Positions 21,377 through 29,154 of a DNA stretch of 64,000 nt are shown here, piece by piece. The translations under genes and the position numbers were made by a program. Numbering within the stretch: position 1 is the stretch's first letter; every line of letters starts with the position of its first letter. The stretch comes from Chloroflexota bacterium (GTDB lineage: Bacteria > Chloroflexota > Anaerolineae > SpSt-313), in the NCBI GenBank assembly GCA_029553955.1, contig JAKPJZ010000161.1, forward strand, positions 122,127 through 186,126, in the 5' to 3' direction. Under the pieces are notes generated by a model that did no database searches, was not told the DNA's origin, and worked only from the letters and a program-made list of their open reading frames with translations.

Positions 21377-21396
21377 GGGCTGAGGGTTGATGGCTG

Positions 21397-22656
21397 ATGG
21401 CTGAGAGCTCGATCGACGCTCTGCAACACCTGATTGCCGTCTACGACGACGGCGAGGGGCCGGCGCTGGAGACGCGGGTGCTCTCGTCGCGTTGGGGCAC
21501 GCCGAGCGCGCGTGTGGCGCTGCCCTATACGGCGGAGCAAGCGGACGTGGTGCTCAAGCTGATCGAGCGCCCGACCTTTATGGCGCCCGAGTTCCAGCGG
21601 GAGCTGCCGGCGCTGCGCGGGCTGGGCTGGGTGCAGGGCACGCAATTGAGCCTGCCGCGGCCCCGGCTGCTCGAGCAGGTGGGCGCACGCCTCTACGACA
21701 CGCTCTTCCCGCGCGGCGCGGTGCGCACGGTGCTGAACATTGGTCTGAGCCAGGCGCGTCAGGCGCGTCAGGCGCTGCTCCTCCAACTGCACCTGGACCG
21801 GGAGGCCGGCCATCTGGCGCGCCTGCCGTGGGAACTGCTCTACGACGGCCAGGAGTATCTGGTGCGCAGTGGTCGCCTGGCGCTGGCGCGCTACATCGCC
21901 TTCCGGGCGCCGGCGACGCCGCTGGCGCTGCAGGGGCCGCTGCGGGTGCTGGTGGTCGTGGCGCGGCCGCGCGACCTGCCCGGCCTCGACGAGAGCGCCG
22001 AGCTGCTGGCCTTGAAGGGGAGCCTGGCGATCCTGGCGGAGGAGCAGGGGCTCGAGCTGCAGGTGCTCGAGCCGCCGACCTGGCGTGCCTTCGTCGATGC
22101 CATGAGCGGCACGCCCTATCACATCGTGCATTTTGACGGGCATGGCGACTTTGGCCGGCGCTGCCCAGCCTGCCGCCGCTTGGTGCCCGCGGGCGATTTG
22201 GCCTGTCAGGCGCGCATCGGGCCGGGCCGGGCCTGCGGGGCGCCGTTGGAGCAGGTGAGCCCGCAGGGGCACCTGGCGTTCGAACGGTCCGACGGCACGG
22301 CCGACTGGCGCAGCGCGGAGAATCTGGCCGCGGCGCTCTTCAGGAATCAGGCACTGCGGCTGGCGGTGCTCAGTGCCTGCCGTTCGGCAGCGGTGGGGCA
22401 GGGGCCGGTCTTTGCGGGCACGGCGCCGGCGCTGATCGGCATGGGCGTGCCGGCGGTAGCGGCGATGCAGTTCGAGGTGCCGCTCTACACCACGGTGAGC
22501 TTTGCCGAGGCGTTCTATGGCGCGCTCGCCGAGCGGGCCCCGCTCAGCGAGGCCATGGCGCGGGCGCGGGCGCAGTTCGATGACGAGTCGTGGTATCGCC
22601 CGGCGCTCTACCTGCGCAGCATGGGCGACCCGCGCGGCGTCCTCTTTGCCAAGTGA
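21397..22656 (+). CDS. CHAT-domain cysteine protease with zinc-ribbon insertion
   Basis: A 419-residue protein of the CHAT (caspase/HetF-associated) class. The catalytic His motif IVHFDGHG (H249) and catalytic Cys motif LAVLSACRS (C328) are both intact, so it should be an active protease. Directly after the catalytic His there is a four-cysteine insertion, CPAC (256-259) followed by C270 and C280, probably binding zinc. The first 180 residues form an alpha/beta module (LPWELLYDGQEYL) also seen in the STAND protein upstream, which marks the two as paralogues. There is no membrane segment. It is the third gene of a plus-strand set with the STAND and QatD-like genes. The STAND protein may sense and this protein execute, but that is inference. 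Confidence 0.87.
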   Translation: MAESSIDALQHLIAVYDDGEGPALETRVLSSRWGTPSARVALPYTAEQADVVLKLIERPTFMAPEFQRELPALRGLGWVQGTQLSLPRPRLLEQVGARLYDTLFPRGAVRTVLNIGLSQARQARQALLLQLHLDREAGHLARLPWELLYDGQEYLVRSGRLALARYIAFRAPATPLALQGPLRVLVVVARPRDLPGLDESAELLALKGSLAILAEEQGLELQVLEPPTWRAFVDAMSGTPYHIVHFDGHGDFGRRCPACRRLVPAGDLACQARIGPGRACGAPLEQVSPQGHLAFERSDGTADWRSAENLAAALFRNQALRLAVLSACRSAAVGQGPVFAGTAPALIGMGVPAVAAMQFEVPLYTTVSFAEAFYGALAERAPLSEAMARARAQFDDESWYRPALYLRSMGDPRGVLFAK

Positions 22657-22670
22657 GTGTGTGGTACTGA

Positions 22671-22715
22671 AGAGCGAGTGTCGGGAATGCCGCCGGCTTT
22701 CCCGACACTCGCTCT
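22671..22715. terminator. Hairpin terminator-like element after the CHAT gene
   Basis: Arms of 16 bp (AGAGCGAGTGTCGGGA and complement) enclose a 13-base loop, starting 14 bases after the stop codon. No T-run is present. Confidence 0.55.
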
Positions 22716-22768
22716 CCCGTACTACGAGCAGGCCGATCCACACGGGATCAGCAGTTGCGATTGACTCC

Positions 22769-22852
22769 TCAACCGCCACCACCCCTGCGCGTCGAGGCGA
22801 CGAACACGGCGATCAGCAGCACAACAAAGGCTATCGACAGCACGCTTTCCAT
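22769..22852 (-). CDS. Candidate 27-residue single-pass membrane peptide
   Basis: The ATG is preceded by a strong GGAGGAGAGG ribosome site at 5-6 bases. The product is MESVLSIAFVVLLIAV followed by a few more hydrophobic residues and a basic/glycine tail STRRGGGG. It has one membrane helix (about 4-20) and a positively charged cytoplasmic end. It is too short for most gene callers. It sits between the convergent CHAT gene and the upstream palindrome. It might be a small membrane regulator or a toxin-like peptide. Confidence 0.5.
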   Translation of the reverse strand: MESVLSIAFVVLLIAVFVASTRRGGGG

Positions 22853-22987
22853 TGAACCTCTCCTCCACGGCCATATCCGCGCTTTAACGCGGCCCGCAGT
22901 CAGGGGCATGATGCCTGCATACCCGGCGGGGGTATGGCCGTCGCCCACAGTATAGCCGATTTTGCGGCTTTGTCGAGCAGCTCGTTT

Positions 22988-23067
22988 GTAGTGCGGGAGA
23001 GTGGTCGTCTGGCCCGTCGATGCGCCGCGGCGCATCGACGGGCCAGACGACCACTCTCCCGCACTAC
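22988..23067. repeat. 80-bp perfect palindrome (40-bp arms, no loop)
   Basis: The arms are exactly complementary about the centre 23027/23028 (central TGCGCCGCGGCGCA). Its sequence is unrelated to the 9313 family. A GTAGCCTAGCCCCTTGTGGG core fragment follows at 23185-23206, and the rest of the gap to ychF holds no supported gene. Confidence 0.93.
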
Positions 23068-23263
23068 GAGCACGTGGTGGCCGCGGGCACTGGCATGTGC
23101 CCCGAGGGAGGCGACACGGAGCGCGAGGAGCTGGATGAGCGCATCGCGGAGCTAGAACATCGTTCAGGCAATCGCATGGGCGACGTAGCCTAGCCCCTTG
23201 TGGGCGTTGCAGGGCGCCGATTCGGCCGTCTGCGAGCCTCTGCGGGATTACTTGGCCGATGCT

Positions 23264-24361
23264 CTACACGTTGAAGCGAATGTGCAGGATGTCGCCATCC
23301 TGCACGACATAATCGCGGCCTTCAACGCGCACCTGGCCCCGCTCGCGCAGGGCTGCGGCCGAGCCGGCGGCGACGAGGTCGGCCACCTGCATGACCTCGG
23401 CGCGGATAAAGCCGCGGGCCATATCGCTGTGGATCGTCGCGGCGGCGTCGAGGGCGGTGGCGCCGCGGCGCAGCGTCCAGGCGCGGACCTCTTTGCCGCC
23501 GGTAGTGGTGAAGAAGGTGATGAGGTCCAGCAGGCGGTAGCCGGCGTGGATAAAGGCGATGAGCCCCGGCTCGGGCAACCCCAGCTCGGCGCGGTAGGCG
23601 GCGGCCTCATCGGCGGGCCAATCGGCCAGGTCGGCCTCCATCGCCGCTGAGAGGACGACCACCTCGGCGCCCTGGGCCGCGGCGATGGCGCGCACGGCCA
23701 TAGCGTAGCGGCCGCCGTCGGGCAAGCTGCCGTCGCCGACGTTGACCACGTAGAGCCGTGGCTTGGCGCTGAGGAGCTCCAACTCGCGGGCCGCGCCGGC
23801 CTCGGCCTCGGGGAGGCTGGCGCCTGCGGCCGGCTGGCCCTGGCCCAGCCGTTGCTCGAGGCCCTCGAGCGCTGCGATTTCGGCGTCGTAGGCGCCCTTC
23901 GACCCCTTGGCCTGACCGCGCACCTTTTCCAGGTGCCGCTCGACGGTGGCCAGGTCGGCCAGGATCAGCTCCAGGTCCACCGTTTCGATATCGGCGGCCG
24001 GGTCCAGCTCGGGCGTGACGTGGGGCACGTCGGCATCCTCAAAGCCGCGCACCACCATGGCCACTGCGTCGACCGTGCGGATGTGGCCCAGGAACTGGTT
24101 GCCCAGGCCCTCGCCCTGGCTGGCCCCGCGCACCAGCCCGGCGATGTCGACCACGCGCAGCGTCGTGGGCACCACCCTCTCGGGCTGCACGATGGCGCGC
24201 AGCTCTTCCAGCCGCGGGTCGGGCACCGGCACGACGCCCACATTGGGCTCGATGGTCGTAAAGGGGTAGCCGGCCACCGCCGCCCCCGCGTGGGTCAGCG
24301 CGTTGAAGAGGGTCGATTTGCCGACGTTGGGCAGGCCGACGATGCCGATGTCGAGGCTCAT
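23264..24361 (-). CDS. ychF: Ribosome-associated ATPase/GTPase YchF (OLA1 family)
   Basis: A 365-residue universally conserved Obg-like P-loop protein that binds ribosomes and affects stress responses. The start [17 protein letters not shown] contains the G1 loop (9-17). The switch/G3 region reads [19 protein letters not shown] coiled-coil insertion follows ([18 protein letters not shown]), and the C-terminal TGS domain runs from [15 protein letters not shown] to the end ([12 protein letters not shown]). Length and order match the family. The chosen ATG begins the conserved fold, and the in-frame sequence upstream consists of intergenic GCGTGATGCG repeats. It stands as a single gene on the minus strand. 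Confidence 0.97.
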   Translation of the reverse strand: MSLDIGIVGLPNVGKSTLFNALTHAGAAVAGYPFTTIEPNVGVVPVPDPRLEELRAIVQPERVVPTTLRVVDIAGLVRGASQGEGLGNQFLGHIRTVDAVAMVVRGFEDADVPHVTPELDPAADIETVDLELILADLATVERHLEKVRGQAKGSKGAYDAEIAALEGLEQRLGQGQPAAGASLPEAEAGAARELELLSAKPRLYVVNVGDGSLPDGGRYAMAVRAIAAAQGAEVVVLSAAMEADLADWPADEAAAYRAELGLPEPGLIAFIHAGYRLLDLITFFTTTGGKEVRAWTLRRGATALDAAATIHSDMARGFIRAEVMQVADLVAAGSAAALRERGQVRVEGRDYVVQDGDILHIRFNV

Positions 24362-24375
24362 GAGCTGCCTCCGGT

Positions 24376-24503
24376 GCGTGATGCGTAGAACGTAATGCGT
24401 GAAACGTGATGCGTGATGCGTGTTGCGTGTTCCGTTGCACTCGGCCAGCGCTGACGGCGAACGGAATACGCAACACGCATCACGCATCACGTTTTACGCA
24501 CTA
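24376..24503. repeat. GCGTGATGCG/ACGCATCACG inverted repeat cluster
   Basis: Several copies of GTGATGCGTGATGCGTG and their complements (CACGCATCACGCATCACG) flank a short centre and form an imperfect hairpin between the VanW and ychF genes. The last bases touch the VanW stop codon. Confidence 0.8.
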
Positions 24504-26375
24504 CCGGCTCGGTCCCCGCCTGTAGCGTGCCGCCCAGGCCACATAGTCGCTGACGAACGTCTCGCGAGAGACGACCTGGCCGTTGACCTTGATGATGCGG
24601 TACACGGTAGCGCGCAGGCCGTCGTGGGCCGAGTCGACGGCGATGATCTGGCCCGGCGCCAGCGTGGGGTCGTCCTCGTAGATCGGCGGTGGCGCCTTGA
24701 CCTGGTTGGTGATGATCGGGCCTTCCATCTCCACGGTGCGGCCGAGCTCGCCTGGTCCGTAGAAGCGAAAGCTCGCCTTGCCGGTTGCCGGATCGGCCGA
24801 GCTGTCGATGATGATGGGGATCGACAGGTCGTTCCTGAAGCGCATGTCTACATCGGGCGTGAACACGGCGGCGTCGATGCCGACGGGTGGCTCGTACCAG
24901 GTGACCCGGTAGGTGTGGGGGTAGCGCTCGACGATGGGAAAGCCGCCGAAAAAGGCCGCGCGGTAGCAGGTGGTGGCCACCTGGCAGAGGCCGCCGCCGA
25001 TGCCCGGCTCGGTGCGGTCGCCCATAATCACATAGCCCTCGGCCCAGCCTTCGGCCGCGGTGATCGGCCCCACGTAGCTGTTGAACGAGAAGATGGCCCC
25101 GGGCGGCACGACGATGCCCGGGAAGCGCGAGGTGCCGACGACGATGTTCTGCGAGCGCGCGGCGTCGGACCCTCTGAAGCTGGTCGTGCCCTCGCTCAGC
25201 AGGTTCAGCCGGCCCCAGCTTGCCACTTCTTCGGGCGTGATGTAGGGGCGGTCGATCGCCACCGGAAGCTGCACCGCCGGCTCGTCCCCCTGCAGCGCGG
25301 CCAGCACGCGCTTGAGGGCCTCGGCCGTGTCGACGGTGCGGCCGCTCTGGCTGGGCACGCTGATGCTGGCCAACATGGTCGTTGGGTCGATGCGCACGCG
25401 GCCCTCCAGCTTGGGGCGGTCGATCTCGCGTGCGATGGCGGCCACCCACTCGGCCAGCGGGTCGGCCTTCACATCCAGCACCCAGCGGATCAGGCCATCG
25501 GCGCCGGCCTCCTGCCGCGGCTGGATCATGCGCACGATGAGGTCGCGGCTCAGCGACCAGGCGCGCTGCGCGCCGTCCTCCTCAAAGGTCACCGTGACCT
25601 GGCGCGAGAGCAGCGCCTCGGCCTGTTGCCGCGCCGCCTCGCCGTCGGCCACGGCAGGCTCGATGGTGCGCACGGTCAGGTCCAGCGTCAGCGGCAGCCC
25701 GCTGCTCACGGCGGCGAGCATCTGCCGGCGGGTGGCGTCCACATCGAGCTCGCGCCCGGTCGTGGCCGGCTCGCTGCGCGGCGTCACGCCGGTGAGCTCG
25801 AAGGTGGCCGAGCGCGCCGGCTGGTCGATCTCCTTGGCCAGTTGGCGCAGGGCCAGGTTGGCGCGGGGCTCGTCGAACGACCAGGCGGGCGGCACGGCCA
25901 CGCCGCGCTGCATGCCCCGCAGGCGGGCCAGCCAATCGCTGCCGAAGGAGCCGCTGCGGCCCACGGCCATAGCGGCGCGCACCGTGGCCTGCACGTCCCA
26001 GGTGATGCCCACCTGCTCGAGCGGCAGCACCCACTGGCGGTCGCCGTCGCGCAGGGTCAGGTGGCGCGGGCCCACGGTCGACCAGGCCTCGCCCAGGGCC
26101 GACTCGGCCTCGAGCGCGGTGAGGCCCTGCAGCGGCACGCCGGCCACCCAGACGCCGGGCATGACGCGGCCGTTGTAGTGTTGCTGCCAGGCTAGCCCGG
26201 CCACGCCGAGGACGACCACCGTCGTCAGCAGCGAGATGAGCAGGCCCACGAGCAGCCGGTAGGGTCCCCCGCCCTGGCGCCTGCCCGTGGCGCGTAGCGT
26301 GGCGCCTGTCTCTGTCGCCCAGGCCAGGTCCGAGCGGCCCGCGGCGCTGTTGACACGCCTGTTGGTTTCGATCAT
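24501..26375 (-). CDS. VanW-family protein with putative peptidoglycan-binding domains
   Basis: A 624-residue membrane-anchored cell-envelope protein. A basic N-terminus leads to one membrane helix (about 40-62). Two copies of the YkuD-associated peptidoglycan-binding type domain follow (about 70-190 and 200-350). The VanW domain is recognised from SFNSYVGPITAAEGW and GIGGGLCQVATTCYRAAF, and a short beta-rich tail (IIKVNGQVVSRETF) resembles a G5 domain. Most of the chain should be outside the membrane. VanW proteins occur in vancomycin-resistance clusters and widely elsewhere, with unclear biochemistry. No vanA/H/X genes are present, so no resistance role is implied. It is a single gene between repeats. 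Confidence 0.9.
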   Translation of the reverse strand: MIETNRRVNSAAGRSDLAWATETGATLRATGRRQGGGPYRLLVGLLISLLTTVVVLGVAGLAWQQHYNGRVMPGVWVAGVPLQGLTALEAESALGEAWSTVGPRHLTLRDGDRQWVLPLEQVGITWDVQATVRAAMAVGRSGSFGSDWLARLRGMQRGVAVPPAWSFDEPRANLALRQLAKEIDQPARSATFELTGVTPRSEPATTGRELDVDATRRQMLAAVSSGLPLTLDLTVRTIEPAVADGEAARQQAEALLSRQVTVTFEEDGAQRAWSLSRDLIVRMIQPRQEAGADGLIRWVLDVKADPLAEWVAAIAREIDRPKLEGRVRIDPTTMLASISVPSQSGRTVDTAEALKRVLAALQGDEPAVQLPVAIDRPYITPEEVASWGRLNLLSEGTTSFRGSDAARSQNIVVGTSRFPGIVVPPGAIFSFNSYVGPITAAEGWAEGYVIMGDRTEPGIGGGLCQVATTCYRAAFFGGFPIVERYPHTYRVTWYEPPVGIDAAVFTPDVDMRFRNDLSIPIIIDSSADPATGKASFRFYGPGELGRTVEMEGPIITNQVKAPPPIYEDDPTLAPGQIIAVDSAHDGLRATVYRIIKVNGQVVSRETFVSDYVAWAARYRRGPSR

Positions 26376-26534
26376 ACTGTCATCGCCTGTTCTAGCATGG
26401 CTAGAGCCAAAGCCCAGATCCCACCCCAGCCCGGAGCGCAGCCTGACAGCTTATCGTAGAGCTAGCTCATCCACCTGGGCATCCTGGCGATCGCCGGGTG
26501 CCGGCTTCGCCCTCGCCCGGCTCCAGGCCAGGAG

Positions 26535-26620
26535 GGGGTTTGGGTGGGTTGGTTGGCCCTGCAGGCTGCCCCTGGCGCGCCAGGGGCAGCCTGCAGGGCC
26601 AACCAACCCACCCAAACCCC
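26535..26620. repeat. 86-bp perfect palindrome (43-bp arms, no loop), 9313 family
   Basis: The arm contains GGGTTGGTTGGCCCTGCAGG and mirrors exactly at 26577/26578 (central CCTGGCGCGCCAGG). It lies in the divergent gap between the VanW gene and the following plus-strand gene. Confidence 0.95.
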
Positions 26621-26733
26621 TCACAAGGGGTCCGTTCCGGCTACATGCGAAGCGTAACGCCCGGATGCCACGATTCTCCGGTCATGTATGGTTGTTGTAT
26701 CAGGCTACGACTTTTGCTTGAGACTGGTGGACT

Positions 26734-27363
26734 ATGCCTGACACCAATACAAGCCTGCTGCGCCGCCTGAAACGCGAGCGGCTGCACGTGGAGCCGGGCG
26801 CGCTCGAAGCGAGCCCGCCGCAGGTGCAGCGCCGCTTTGCCCATGCCTGGGCGCCGGCCGCTACGCTCCTCGAATGGCCGGCGGCCTGGCCGCTGGGGCT
26901 GCTCGGCTATTGGCTCGGCGCGCCGGCCGGCCACGTCGTGTTGACGGCCGGGCCGACGGCCTATCTGCCCGGTGGCCTGCCCTGGCCGGGCGGCGGCTTG
27001 CCCGCGGTCGCCCGCGTGTCGCTGGCCGATCTCACCGGCAGCGGCCGCACGGCGCTCGATGCCCTGGCCCAGATGCTCGACCATCTGCTCGGCTGCCTGG
27101 GCGCCGCCGAGGGCCCCTGGCTCTCCGACGGCGCCGGCGCCACCCCAGGTCTGCGCGATGTGGGGCGCCGCCTGCAGACTGTCGCCGCCCTGGGCTACGG
27201 CCCGGCGGACCCACACGCCCATTTCGCCTGGGCCTTTGCCGGCTACTGGCTCGACCGCGCCGCGCTCAACGCCGCCGACCCCCTCGCCGAGCGGCTGCTG
27301 CGCAGCACACTCTGCAGCGACCACTTTTGGGGCCGCGAGCTGTGCGCGGCGGATGGCGTGTAG
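26734..27363 (+). CDS. Hypothetical protein, 209 residues
   Basis: The product starts MPDTNTSLLRRLKRERLHVE. It is an Ala/Leu/Gly-rich protein with predicted helices, no certain membrane span (LGLLGYWLGAPAGHVVLTAG is only moderately hydrophobic) and conserved-looking aromatic clusters near the end (HAHFAWAFAGYWLDR, SDHFWGREL). The ATG has no strong ribosome site. Codon use resembles its neighbours, with GC concentrated at third positions, so I regard it as real, but I cannot name a family. It faces rimO with an inverted repeat between them. Confidence 0.6.
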   Translation: MPDTNTSLLRRLKRERLHVEPGALEASPPQVQRRFAHAWAPAATLLEWPAAWPLGLLGYWLGAPAGHVVLTAGPTAYLPGGLPWPGGGLPAVARVSLADLTGSGRTALDALAQMLDHLLGCLGAAEGPWLSDGAGATPGLRDVGRRLQTVAALGYGPADPHAHFAWAFAGYWLDRAALNAADPLAERLLRSTLCSDHFWGRELCAADGV

Positions 27364-27414
27364 CGAATAGCCGATGGCTGGTGACCGCTCAGCCTGCCGA
27401 TGTGAGTGGCGTCT

Positions 27415-27523
27415 TGAACCGCGAAGGGCGCCAAGAACGCGAAGGAGACGCCAAGGGAGACTGACGAATGCTCCTTCAGAGGCTTCGCGCTACCTTCGCG
27501 CCCTTGGCGTTCTTCGCGGTTCA
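27415..27523. repeat. Imperfect hairpin between convergent genes
   Basis: Arms of 31 bases (27415-27445 and 27493-27523, TGAACCGCGAAG...) pair except at two dinucleotides, where GG and AA are exchanged between the arms. It lies between convergent genes and may serve both as terminator. Confidence 0.75.
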
Positions 27524-27591
27524 GATGACTCAGCATGATGGGCTGAGCTGCTGCATCTGCCATATGCTATCTGCCATACGCCAGGTAGACG

Positions 27592-28923
27592 CTATATGCG
27601 CCCTTTGGGTTCCAACGCGCGCTCGCCGGCCAGGTCGTATTCCATGGCACGCGTGATGTGGACGGGCACAAAGCTGCCCACCTCGTGCACGCCATCGACC
27701 AGCACCAGCCCGTCGATTTCGGGCGCGTCGCGGTAGCTGCGGCCCAGGCTGAGGCCCTCCTGCGCCCCCTCGATCAGCACCGGCAGCGTGCGCCCGACCT
27801 GCTCGGCGTTGCGCTGCCGCGAGATCCCCTGTTGGTAGGCCATGGCCCGCTCGAAGCGCGCCCGGCGCACCGTCGGCGCCACCTGGCCCGGCATCTCGGC
27901 CGCCGGCGTTCCTTTCTCTCTAGAATACGTAAAGACGCCGACGCGGTCAAACCTCATGGCGCCCACAAAGTCGAGCAGCGCCTGAAACTCGGCTTCCGTC
28001 TCGCCGGGAAAGCCGACGATAAAGCTCGTGCGCAGGGCGATATCGGGGATGGCGCGGCGCAGCTCCTCCACCAGGCGCGCGATGCGCTCCGGATCGTGCG
28101 GCCGGCGCATGCGGCGCAGCACCTCGGGATGCGCGTGCTGCAGCGGCAGGTCCAGGTAGTGTGCGATACGAGGGTCGGAGGCGAGGATGTCGATCAGCCG
28201 CCGGTCGATGTGTTGCGGATAGGCGTAGAGCACGCGCAGCCAGGCCAGCTCGGGCGCCTGCGCGAGGATAGCGGGCAGCAGGCCGGCGAGGCCCTCCGCG
28301 TCGCCCAGGTCGCGGCCGTAGGCGGTCGTATCCTGGGCGATGAGGATGATCTCGCGCACCCCCTGCGCCACCAGCGCCCGCGCCTCGGCCAGCACCTCGT
28401 GCCGCGGCTTGGAGCGCTGCGGGCCTTTGATCTTGGGAATGGCGCAATAGGCGCAGGGCGCATCGCAGCCATCGGCGATCTTGATGTAGGCGGTCGCGCC
28501 GGCCGCGCTGCGCGCCATGGGTGCCACCAGGTCGCCGCCGTCGCCAGGGGCGAGCGTCACTGGCCCGTGCCCGTGGCGCTGCGCCAGCTCGTCGACGAGG
28601 GGCACGATCTGCGACCAATGCCGCGTGCCGATGTAGGCATCAATGCCCGGCACGCGTTGGGCCAGCGCGGCGCCCTCGCGCTCGGCCAGGCAGCCCGCCG
28701 CGATCAGCAGTTGGCGGGCGCGCTTGCCTCTCGCCAACCGGCGCAGGGTCTCCAACGATTCGGAACGTGCGGCGGCGATAAAGCCGCAGGTATTGACGAT
28801 CAAGAGATCGGCTGCCCGCTGCGAGCGCGCCGGGCGGTGGCCGGCGGCAGCGAGCCGCATCGCCATGCCCTCGGCATCGACCGCGTTCTTGGGGCAGCCC
28901 AAGTTGACGAGATAGAATTGCAC
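27592..28923 (-). CDS. rimO: Ribosomal protein uS12 methylthiotransferase RimO
   Basis: A 443-residue radical-SAM enzyme that adds a methylthio group to an aspartate of ribosomal protein S12. The N-terminal UPF0004 domain has its three cluster ligands C10 (NLGCPKN), C46 (NTCGF) and C78 (AAGCLAE). The radical-SAM triad is C153, C157, C160 in DGCDAPCAYCAIPKIKG. The C-terminal TRAM domain (about 375-440) closes the protein. The motif GCPKNAVDAE and the overall length fit RimO rather than MiaB. The start codon begins the conserved strand MQFYLVNLGC. It is monocistronic, bounded by repeats on both sides. Confidence 0.95.
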   Translation of the reverse strand: MQFYLVNLGCPKNAVDAEGMAMRLAAAGHRPARSQRAADLLIVNTCGFIAAARSESLETLRRLARGKRARQLLIAAGCLAEREGAALAQRVPGIDAYIGTRHWSQIVPLVDELAQRHGHGPVTLAPGDGGDLVAPMARSAAGATAYIKIADGCDAPCAYCAIPKIKGPQRSKPRHEVLAEARALVAQGVREIILIAQDTTAYGRDLGDAEGLAGLLPAILAQAPELAWLRVLYAYPQHIDRRLIDILASDPRIAHYLDLPLQHAHPEVLRRMRRPHDPERIARLVEELRRAIPDIALRTSFIVGFPGETEAEFQALLDFVGAMRFDRVGVFTYSREKGTPAAEMPGQVAPTVRRARFERAMAYQQGISRQRNAEQVGRTLPVLIEGAQEGLSLGRSYRDAPEIDGLVLVDGVHEVGSFVPVHITRAMEYDLAGERALEPKGRI

Positions 28924-29012
28924 AACAACTCCTACAACTGGGCCGAAATCACCGCAGAGGCGCAGAGAACGCAGAGGGTGTTGGGATGCGCTTTGGCGTA
29001 GGGGCGAGGTTT

Positions 29013-29110
29013 CCTCGCCCCGTGTCGAGGAGACCCTGCCATCAGGGCGAGGTCACCTCGCCCCGTGTCGAGGAGACCCTGCCATCAGGGCGAGGTCACC
29101 TCGCCCCTAC
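29013..29110. repeat. Tandem repeat, 43-bp period, flanked by inverted repeats
   Basis: Two full units and a partial third begin at 29013, 29056 and 29099 (CCTCGCCCCGTGTCGAGGAG...). Short inverted ACCGCAGAGGCGCAGAG / CTCTGCGCCCTCTGCGGT motifs flank the block at about 28951 and 29108. There are no spacers, so it is not a CRISPR. It fills the gap between the rodZ-like gene and rimO. Confidence 0.85.
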
Positions 29111-29154
29111 TCTGCGCCCTCTGCGGTGAGTACTCAGTTCTTCGCTGCCAGACG

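Noticed and set aside
24501..26375. VanW protein as evidence of a vancomycin-resistance cluster
   Set aside because: No VanH/A/X ligase or dehydrogenase and no VanRS pair. VanW domains are common outside resistance loci.
29013..29110. Possible CRISPR array
   Set aside because: Units are directly contiguous with a 43-base period and no unique spacers, and no cas gene is near.
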